Assembly: GCA_964484465.1 (NCBI GenBank)
Contig: CAZAFL010000051.1
Location: 1-11,076, forward strand
Length of the DNA stretch: 11,076 nt
Origin: CAZAFL01 sp964484465
GTDB lineage: Bacteria; Bacteroidota; Ignavibacteria; UBA10030; SZUA-254
Direction: 5' to 3'
The notes beneath the pieces were generated by a model that was given only the letters and a program-made list of their open reading frames with translations, searched no databases and was not told where the DNA came from. Numbering within the stretch: the first letter of the stretch is position 1; every line of letters begins with the position of its first letter. Of this stretch, positions 5,556-11,076 are shown piece by piece. The position numbers were made by a program, and so were the translations under genes.

Positions 5556-6407
5556 TCAGGATTTGTGAGCAAAATAATGTGCCAGGCTTTCCTGCCATTG
5601 AGGCATGCGGTCGATTCCGAGCTTTTGAAGATGCGCATTTTCGAGCACCGAATACGATGGCCGCTTAATCGCCGAAGGAAATTCCTTTGCAGAAACAGGC
5701 ACAACGGAGATGGTGATTCCTGCATTCTTAAAAATCTCCAGCGCAAATTCATACCATGAACAGCTTCCGTTATTCGTTACATGGTAGATGCCGTACGCAT
5801 CCGTGTTCACCAGTTCCCGAATCTGCATCGCAAGATGGTAGGTATAGGTTGGAGTGAGAATTTCATCATTCACAACGCGAATTTCTTTTCGCTCGCCCGA
5901 AAGCTTGAGCATTGTGTCAATAAAATTCCTTCCTTTTGCACGACAAGGACTGTGTCCGTACAACCCCGAACTTCTCACAATATAATAACGGGAAGCATTC
6001 GCCATGACCGCATACTCCCCTGCAACTTTGCTGACGGCATAGACATTCAGCGGATGGGGTTGGTCTGTTTCTACATACGGCGCACGTTTTGACCCATCAA
6101 ACACGTAATCCGTGCTGATATGGACAAAAGGGATATTTAGCGACGCCGATACTTTTGCGAGGTTCAATGCACCAACCGCATTGACTTGAAACGACTGGTC
6201 GGGATATTTTTCACAGTCATCAACTTTATGATACGCAGCAGTGTTGATGAGGATATCTGGTTTAAGAGACGAAAGAATATTCGTGACAGATTCAATCTCG
6301 CTTATTTCAATGTCGGTATGATTGAGAGCGACCGTTTCAACATCGGCAAATGCTTTCATCAGGTCGACTCCCAGCTGTCCGTTTGCGCCGATAACCACAG
6401 CTTTCAT
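5556..6407 (-). CDS. rfbD: dTDP-4-dehydrorhamnose reductase-type SDR (RmlD/RfbD family)
   Basis: NAD(P)H-dependent reductase of the 4-keto group of dTDP-4-keto-L-rhamnose (or a related keto-sugar), the last step of dTDP-deoxyhexose synthesis in the cytoplasm. The 283-residue length fits the family (about 280-300). The nucleotide-binding GANGQLG is at 7-13 and STDYVFDG at 98-105. The catalytic YAVSK is at 123-127, and RPSYSVL lies near the C-terminus. All are RmlD hallmarks. The ATG at 6407 has AGGA about 12 bases upstream. It follows the SDR epimerase gene by 42 bases and shares the cluster with an RmlC-type epimerase. With no rmlA or rmlB in view, the precise sugar product is not fixed. Confidence 0.9.
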   Translation of the reverse strand: MKAVVIGANGQLGVDLMKAFADVETVALNHTDIEISEIESVTNILSSLKPDILINTAAYHKVDDCEKYPDQSFQVNAVGALNLAKVSASLNIPFVHISTDYVFDGSKRAPYVETDQPHPLNVYAVSKVAGEYAVMANASRYYIVRSSGLYGHSPCRAKGRNFIDTMLKLSGERKEIRVVNDEILTPTYTYHLAMQIRELVNTDAYGIYHVTNNGSCSWYEFALEIFKNAGITISVVPVSAKEFPSAIKRPSYSVLENAHLQKLGIDRMPQWQESLAHYFAHKS

Positions 6408-6449
6408 TTCAATTTTTTTCCTGTCAGAAATACACGATAATGGTATGTA

Positions 6450-7406
6450 TCAATCTTCCATCGATTTAAAGACCTGGATATTGTAGTACATCGGATTGTC
6501 CACATCCTTAAACTTTTCCCGGTTGGCGATCAAATCTTTGACAATCGATTGCACATCATGATTAGGCTTAAAGCTTAGAACATTTTTTGCTTTCTCGATG
6601 TTGACTTTATAATTCCGGAAATCTTCGATGTGTTTAATGTGAAGCGTGACGTCAATATTCAGTTCCTTTTCGACAACAGCCTTCACAATGTCGCCTACTT
6701 CACCAACGGTATAATTACCTGAGGCGATGTTAAAAATTCCAGAGATTTCACCGTTCGCCTCTATTGCCCTGATGTAAGCGCTCGAAGCGTCCTGAATACT
6801 GAGTACCGGCCTCCAGATCGCCGGATTATTAATAGTGATCGATTTCGTCATGACTGCGGTTTTGAACATCGTATTGACAATCAGATCGAGGCGCATTCTT
6901 GGACTGTACCCGCTAACCGTGCCTTTCCGGAGACAGATTACAGAAAATTTCTCATCACCCATTTGTATTGCCGCCTGCTCGCCCTGGAGTTTTGATATTC
7001 CGTACGGATAACTGCAGATAGCCGGTGCTTCCTCATTGTAGAGTTGATTGACTGTGTATCCGTAAACGGAGCAGGAACTTGCGTAAACATACCTCTTGAT
7101 GCCCGCCCGTTTCGCAATGTACGCGAGGTATGACGGCGCCGCCGCGTTGGAAATAAAATTCTTGCTGGGAGAAAACTCCGCCATCGGGTCGTTCGATAAC
7201 CCGGCGAGAAAAATAACCTGCTCATACCCCTTGAGGTCAGTTGCATCGAGTTTGAAAATATCTTTATGAATGATAGTGACCTGCTTCGGCAAATGATTAC
7301 CGAACCAGAATAAATCGACAACATCGATTTGATACCCCCTGTCGAGCAGTTTCGGGATGAGCGCGGAACCCACGTACCCACCGCCTCCGGCAATTAAAAT
7401 CTTCAT
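6450..7406 (-). CDS. NAD-dependent sugar epimerase/dehydratase (extended SDR)
   Basis: This 318-residue nucleotide-sugar enzyme of the extended short-chain dehydrogenase family has the cofactor loop GGGGYVG at 7-13 and LAGLSNDP at 68-75. The SDR serine is in YASSCSVYG (108-116), with a serine at 111, and YGISK at 135-139 carries the catalytic Tyr135 and Lys139. KGTVSGYSP and RPVLSIQDA mark the substrate half. It resembles GalE-like proteins that sit beside rmlC and deoxysugar genes. It lacks the TDEVYG typical of RmlB, so I do not call it a 4,6-dehydratase. The ATG is 9 bases after the rmlC-type stop and its AAGGA site overlaps that stop codon, so translation of the two is probably coupled. 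A likely role is epimerisation or reduction of the sugar handled by its neighbours. Confidence 0.85.
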   Translation of the reverse strand: MKILIAGGGGYVGSALIPKLLDRGYQIDVVDLFWFGNHLPKQVTIIHKDIFKLDATDLKGYEQVIFLAGLSNDPMAEFSPSKNFISNAAAPSYLAYIAKRAGIKRYVYASSCSVYGYTVNQLYNEEAPAICSYPYGISKLQGEQAAIQMGDEKFSVICLRKGTVSGYSPRMRLDLIVNTMFKTAVMTKSITINNPAIWRPVLSIQDASSAYIRAIEANGEISGIFNIASGNYTVGEVGDIVKAVVEKELNIDVTLHIKHIEDFRNYKVNIEKAKNVLSFKPNHDVQSIVKDLIANREKFKDVDNPMYYNIQVFKSMED

Positions 7407-7415
7407 GACCGGTCC

Positions 7416-7982
7416 TTAGAATTTAAAATGGTCTGAGTTGGATGAAGTGAGCCATTGCGCCAGCGTTTGCGCTTTCTCATCTTTCGCCGAGAGAACAGGA
7501 TTCTTCACCGGCCAGTCGATGCCGATTGCAGGGTCGTTCCACAAAATACCCGACTCGCCCTTGTTATTGTAGATGCCGGTGCATTTGTATTGCAGTTCCG
7601 CAACCTCTGACAACACGCAAAACCCTCTCGCAAACCCTGCGGGTGCCCAGACCTGCCGCTTGTTTTCTGCTGAGGCCTCGATACCAAACCATTTGCCCAG
7701 CGTCGGCGAGCCCTTGCGGATATCGACTGCGACAAGGAAACATGTGCCGAGAGTGACGTGCATGAGTTTTCCCATCGGTGGTTCCCATTGAAAGTGCAGA
7801 CCGCGTACTACTCCTTTTACCGACCGGGAGTGATTATCCTGAACAAAATTTGTCGGTAACCCCAGTGAAGCAAACTGGTCTGAGCGATACGTTTCCATAA
7901 AGAACCCACGGTCATCCTGAAATACTTCAGGTGCAAGGACCACGATATCGCCGAGATGTCGTGATTCAATGTTTATCTTCAT
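7416..7982 (-). CDS. rfbC: dTDP-4-dehydrorhamnose 3,5-epimerase (RmlC/RfbC family)
   Basis: Cupin-fold enzyme epimerising C3 and C5 of dTDP-4-keto-6-deoxyglucose before reduction by the RmlD-type protein. The 188 residues match the family (about 180-190). The catalytic His63 lies in VVRGLHFQ. Tyr132 and Tyr138 lie in LQYKCTGIYN, and SAKDEK carries Asp168, corresponding to the family's His-Asp pair. DDRGFFMETYR near 23-33 and GFARGFCVLSE near 116-126 are also characteristic. The ATG has no clear ribosome-binding site. The 102 bases upstream are the largest gap in this part of the cluster and may contain a weak internal promoter. It could act on a related keto-sugar rather than on the rhamnose precursor itself. 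Confidence 0.92.
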   Translation of the reverse strand: MKINIESRHLGDIVVLAPEVFQDDRGFFMETYRSDQFASLGLPTNFVQDNHSRSVKGVVRGLHFQWEPPMGKLMHVTLGTCFLVAVDIRKGSPTLGKWFGIEASAENKRQVWAPAGFARGFCVLSEVAELQYKCTGIYNNKGESGILWNDPAIGIDWPVKNPVLSAKDEKAQTLAQWLTSSNSDHFKF

Positions 7983-7990
7983 TTGTGTTC

Positions 7991-8057
7991 AATTTGAGAA
8001 AAACGATGAAAAAAAATCCCTTTTTAACAGTGCGAAGATACCCAAAATTTGAGAAAA
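7991..8057. repeat. 12-base direct repeat in the gap before rfbC
   Basis: AATTTGAGAAAA occurs at 7991-8002 and again, exactly, at 8046-8057, 55 bases apart. The intervening DNA has an A-run and a T-run (8008-8025). Two identical copies in a 102-base gap may be paired regulator sites, or a by-product of low-complexity DNA. Confidence 0.4.
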
Positions 8058-8063
8058 GACCAA
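8035..8063 (-). promoter_or_regulatory. Possible weak internal promoter upstream of rfbC
   Basis: On the minus strand TTGGTC (8058-8063) and TATCTT (8035-8040) are 17 bases apart, placing a start near 8028 and a leader of about 45 bases before the ATG at 7982. Agreement with the consensus is partial and the region is AT-rich. Confidence 0.2.
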
Positions 8064-8084
8064 ATTGCTTTCTTGCACAATGCT

Positions 8085-8912
8085 CTATCGCCCGATTGTT
8101 CTCGTGAAAAGGTTCCGACTTTTTGAGCCACGAACAAAAAAAATATTCTTGACAACGGAAAAAAATATCGCACCGATGAATGAGAAGAGATATGAATAAT
8201 ATTTCAATTGCATCGGACTTCCCCAATGTCTCTTCGACACCCTGTGTAATTCCCAAATCCAGTCGGGAATAATTTTTTTGATTTTCTTTCCCGTTTTGGA
8301 TTGACCGTATAACCGGAAATTTGCGAGAGGCTCTTCAATCGAATGGAATGGGTAGCGAAGACTCATCCTCAGAAACAACTCATAATCCATAACATAATAC
8401 AGCTGTTCATCAAGGTACCCTATCTCTTCAAGCGCCGTTTTCCGGAAAAAAAAAGCCGGCTGAACATATTCGTAATTCCACTTCCAGTACCTGATGAGAT
8501 TTTCCTTTTCGATACCGCGACCAAACAAACGCCGAAGGACCTTCCCCTCCTCGTCAACCTCGAAACCGTTTCCGCAAAGCGCATTGACGTCCGGGTTCCG
8601 AAACGCTTCTATGACATGGTGAAATGCGCCTTCGCAATACGTGTCGTCGGAATTCAGCCACCCGACAATTTCTCCCGTCGCTAGCTTGAATCCTTTGTTG
8701 AGAGCGTTTGTCTGGCCCCGATCAGGCTCTGACACCCAGATGAGATGAGGATAACGTTTGAGAATATCGACCGTCCCGTCGGTCGAGCCGCCGTCGATGA
8801 TAAGATGTTCTACATTTGGATACTGCTGTTGAAGAACAGACTGAATATTCTGTTCGATGAAATGCGCCTGATTGAAGGAAGGGGTGACAATGGAAATTTT
8901 CGGCAGGGACAT
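8085..8912 (-). CDS. Family 2 glycosyltransferase
   Basis: A 275-residue sugar transferase of the GT-A fold, predicted to build the surface glycan from the nucleotide sugars made by neighbouring genes. It begins PKISIVTPSFNQAHFIEQNI (4-23), followed by LIIDGGSTDGTVDIL (37-51). The metal-binding NSDD is at 87-90 and YVQPAFFFRK at 149-158. DYELFLRMS at 176-184 is the usual C-terminal aspartate/glutamate region of this subgroup. A hydrophobic segment near 241-264 may hold it at the membrane, with a basic tail after it. It starts 7 bases after the fcl stop without a visible ribosome-binding site, so coupled translation with fcl is likely. Donor (GDP-fucose or another sugar) is not determinable from sequence. 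Confidence 0.9.
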   Translation of the reverse strand: MSLPKISIVTPSFNQAHFIEQNIQSVLQQQYPNVEHLIIDGGSTDGTVDILKRYPHLIWVSEPDRGQTNALNKGFKLATGEIVGWLNSDDTYCEGAFHHVIEAFRNPDVNALCGNGFEVDEEGKVLRRLFGRGIEKENLIRYWKWNYEYVQPAFFFRKTALEEIGYLDEQLYYVMDYELFLRMSLRYPFHSIEEPLANFRLYGQSKTGKKIKKIIPDWIWELHRVSKRHWGSPMQLKYYSYLFSFIGAIFFSVVKNIFFVRGSKSRNLFTRTIGR

Positions 8913-8919
8913 GGCGCAA

Positions 8920-9984
8920 TCATTTGCCGTTGCTCATGAGCCACTGGATTGTTCGCTGCAAACCGTCTTCCAGTGTGATGCTCGGTTTCCATTGCAGCGA
9001 CTTGAGCCTGCTGACGTCCAGCAGTTTCCGCGGGGTACCATCCGGCTTTGTCGCATCGTATTGAATGGTTCCCTGAAAGCCGACAATATCCTTAATCATA
9101 AGTGCAAGCTCGGTAATGGTATGATCTTCGCCGCTGCCGATATTAATGAGCTCGCCGATTTCGGAATAATTGAACCGCTCCATCAGGAAGACTGCGGCAT
9201 CAGCAAGGTCATCCACATGAAGAAATTCTCTGTACGATGACCCGGTTCCCCAGAGAACGACGTAGTCACCGGTGACTCCAAGTTTTTCGAGATGTGTGCG
9301 GACTTTTTCAGCATCCCGCTTGTCGAGCTTAGTGTCGACCCCGAACCCCAGAGGATAACGCTGAACGTTGCTGATGAGTGCATCATACTTCTTCTCACGC
9401 AACAATTTCGCAAGATAAAATTTCCTCATCAGCGATGGAAGGACATGGGCAGTTTCAAGGTTGAAATTATCCTGCGGACCGTACAGGTTTGTGGGCATCG
9501 CGGAGATGAAATTCGTTCCGTACTGTTCATTGAAATAACGGCATAATTTAATCGCCGCGATTTTCGCCACTGCATACGGCTCGTTCGTCGGTTCGAGATA
9601 ACCGCTGAGAAGATATTCTTCCTTTAGAGGCTGTGGGGCAAGTTTCGGATAAATACAGGACGACCCCATATTTAGCAGCTTGACAGTCCGGTGTTTATGC
9701 GCAGCATGAATGATATTCAGTGCGAGGACAAGGTTCTCGTAAATGAAGTCGGCTTTATAAGTATTATTGGCAAGAATTCCCCCCACCTTTGCGGCAGCAA
9801 AAAAAACGTATTCGGGTTTTTCTGCAGCGAAGAATTTTTCAACGGCATCCTGCCGCTGGAGGTCGAGTTCCGCATGATGTTTCAGGAGAAGATTCCCATA
9901 TCCCCGTTCCTGCAGTTTTCGAACGATTGCCGAACCGACTAGTCCGGTATGCCCGGCGACATATATTTTCGCTTGCTTATCCAA
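8920..9984 (-). CDS. fcl: GDP-L-fucose synthase (GDP-4-keto-6-deoxymannose 3,5-epimerase/4-reductase)
   Basis: Bifunctional SDR turning the GMD product into GDP-L-fucose using NADPH. GHTGLVG is at 11-17 and the family block MGSSCIYPK at 106-114, carrying the catalytic serine and Cys110. YAVAK at 137-141 supplies Tyr137 and Lys141, and His180 in AHVLPSLMRKF is the expected proton donor. NLYGP at 166-170 and WGTGSSYREFLHVDD at 245-259 are also diagnostic. At 354 residues it is longer than the E. coli enzyme (about 320). The extra length lies around 200-243 (KKYDALISN to VTGDYVVL), a lysine- and aspartate-rich helical insert. The start codon is TTG (9982-9984); only a weak GGAAAA precedes it. 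It lies 53 bases after gmd and belongs to the same operon. Confidence 0.95.
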   Translation of the reverse strand: MDKQAKIYVAGHTGLVGSAIVRKLQERGYGNLLLKHHAELDLQRQDAVEKFFAAEKPEYVFFAAAKVGGILANNTYKADFIYENLVLALNIIHAAHKHRTVKLLNMGSSCIYPKLAPQPLKEEYLLSGYLEPTNEPYAVAKIAAIKLCRYFNEQYGTNFISAMPTNLYGPQDNFNLETAHVLPSLMRKFYLAKLLREKKYDALISNVQRYPLGFGVDTKLDKRDAEKVRTHLEKLGVTGDYVVLWGTGSSYREFLHVDDLADAAVFLMERFNYSEIGELINIGSGEDHTITELALMIKDIVGFQGTIQYDATKPDGTPRKLLDVSRLKSLQWKPSITLEDGLQRTIQWLMSNGK

Positions 9985-10037
9985 TTGTCAGAGTTTTCCG
10001 GAAGACGTAACTATAGCGGAAGAAAATTTCGTGAGGA

Positions 10038-11042
10038 TCAGATCTTTATAGCAAGATGATGTTCTTTATTTACCAATTCAATATCGGCGTCAACCATAAG
10101 CCGAACCAACTCTTTAAACGTTACCCTCGGTTGCCAGCCGAGTTTTCGTTTTGCCTTCGAAGGGTCACCGATTAGTATATCGACCTCGGCAGGGCGAAAA
10201 TATCGCGGGTCAATTTTAACGTGCTTCTCATACTCAAGCTCGGCATATGAAAATGCTTCCACGAGAAATTCACGAACCGAATGAGATTCACCCGTCGCAA
10301 TGACATAATCGTCGGGTTTGTCCTGCTGCAGCATAAGCCACATCGCTTCGACATATTCTTTAGCATAACCCCAGTCCCGTTTTGCGTCGAGGTTGCCGAG
10401 GTAGAGCTCATCCTGAAGACCGGCTTTAATGCGGGCGACCGCTCGCGTAATTTTTCGAGTGACAAATGTTTCACCGCGTCGTGGTGATTCGTGATTAAAC
10501 AATATTCCGTTCGACGCGAAAATATCATAACTCTCACGATAATTTACTGTCGACCAGAAGGCGTACACTTTAGAACAGCCGTACGGGCTTCGCGGGTAAA
10601 ACGGGGTTGTTTCTTTTTGTGGAATTTCTCTTGCCATGCCGTACATCTCACTGCTCGACGCCTGATAGAACTTCGTCTTGATGCCGGTTTCCCGGAGCGC
10701 TTCAAGAATCCTTATTGTTCCAAGCCCGCTTATGTCACCGGTATATTCAGGTATATCAAAGCTCACGCGCACGTGACTCTGGGCGGCAAGATGATAGATC
10801 TCATCCGGTTTCAGCCGGTAGAGAAGTTTGATAAGATTCGTTGAATCGCCGATATCGCCGTAATGAAGGAAAAAACTTACCCCATGTACATGCGGGTCAG
10901 TATAAAGATGGTCGATGCGCCCCGTGTTAAACGTGCTCGCTCGACGTATGATGCCGTGCACTTCGTAACCCTTCGAGAGCAGGAATTCAGCCAGGTAGGA
11001 GCCATCCTGGCCGGTAATACCTGTAATAAGTGCTTTTTTCAT
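10038..11042 (-). CDS. gmd: GDP-mannose 4,6-dehydratase
   Basis: First committed enzyme of GDP-L-fucose synthesis, producing GDP-4-keto-6-deoxymannose with a bound NADP. The 334-residue protein carries GITGQDGSY at 8-16, with the Gmd-specific RRASTFNTGRIDH near 33-45. AAQSHVRVSF is near 86-95 and the active-site SSSEMYG at 129-135 contains Glu132. YGCSK at 154-158 supplies Tyr154 and Lys158. The signature FNHESPRRGETFVTRKI is at 182-198. LGNLDAKRDWGYAKEYVEAMW follows, which is also highly typical. It is slightly shorter than many homologues (about 340-370). No Shine-Dalgarno site is visible before the ATG; the 34 bases left at the window edge contain a TATATTAA stretch that could be a -10 region. 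Its product is used by the next gene, fcl. Confidence 0.96.
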   Translation of the reverse strand: MKKALITGITGQDGSYLAEFLLSKGYEVHGIIRRASTFNTGRIDHLYTDPHVHGVSFFLHYGDIGDSTNLIKLLYRLKPDEIYHLAAQSHVRVSFDIPEYTGDISGLGTIRILEALRETGIKTKFYQASSSEMYGMAREIPQKETTPFYPRSPYGCSKVYAFWSTVNYRESYDIFASNGILFNHESPRRGETFVTRKITRAVARIKAGLQDELYLGNLDAKRDWGYAKEYVEAMWLMLQQDKPDDYVIATGESHSVREFLVEAFSYAELEYEKHVKIDPRYFRPAEVDILIGDPSKAKRKLGWQPRVTFKELVRLMVDADIELVNKEHHLAIKI

Positions 11043-11076
11043 TCAGGAATGAAGAATGTAGTGGGATTAATATAAA

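Noticed and set aside
5494..5598. N-terminal extension of the membrane glycosyltransferase overlapping rfbD
   Set aside because: The extra 35 residues precede the GT-A fold, have no family resemblance and no ribosome-binding site. It cannot be fully excluded, because the ATG at 5493 also lacks a good site.
7966..8256. Minus-strand 96-codon frame spanning the end of the glycosyltransferase and the gap before rfbC
   Set aside because: It lies in another frame over the glycosyltransferase C-terminus, overlaps the rfbC start, is rich in Phe/Lys/Cys as expected of AT-rich noise, and has no ribosome-binding site. Frameshift of a neighbour was considered, but both neighbours are complete.

Overview
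The window reads as a chromosomal segment from a bacterium of the FCB group outside the classical Bacteroidetes, most likely Ignavibacteria/Kryptonia or a close relative. The main clue is the secreted protein at 875-2854, which ends in a type IX secretion (T9SS) sorting domain of the 'NYPNPFNPST' type common in those lineages. Base composition looks moderate throughout, with no obvious island. Every supported gene is on the minus strand, so transcription runs from high to low coordinates. No RNA gene, insertion sequence or CRISPR array was seen.

Region 1 (about 11042 down to 4474) is a surface-polysaccharide operon: gmd, fcl (GDP-L-fucose from GDP-mannose), a family 2 glycosyltransferase, an RmlC-type 3,5-epimerase, an extended-SDR sugar epimerase/dehydratase, an RmlD-type 4-reductase, and a second, membrane-anchored family 2 glycosyltransferase. 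Gaps are 7-102 bases. The first two genes make GDP-fucose. The rmlC/SDR/rmlD trio makes or modifies a dTDP-deoxyhexose, but rmlA and rmlB are not in the window. The two transferases would add the sugars to a glycan.

Region 2 (4373 down to 3004) is a tight queE-queC pair making preQ0, the 7-deazaguanine precursor of queuosine. For both genes a good ribosome-binding site points to a start inside the longest possible reading frame.

Region 3 (2854 down to 875) encodes a 659-residue exported protein: signal peptide, fibronectin III-like domain, proline linker, four carboxypeptidase-regulatory-like beta-sandwiches and the T9SS tail. A palindrome and a possible promoter lie upstream, and a strong hairpin lies downstream.

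Region 4 (about 750 down to 1) is the most unusual part. A small pilin-like protein with an atypical N-terminus (MGQQQ, no Glu5) is followed 63 bases later by the start of a second gene whose first 54 bases are 53/54 identical. Upstream of the first gene is a near-consensus sigma-54 (-24/-12) promoter. About 120-190 bases further upstream are repeated TTAGGA/TCCTAA motifs where an enhancer-binding activator would be expected. This tandem, apparently sigma-54-driven pilin array is the best candidate for a poorly described system, although the array continues beyond the window edge.
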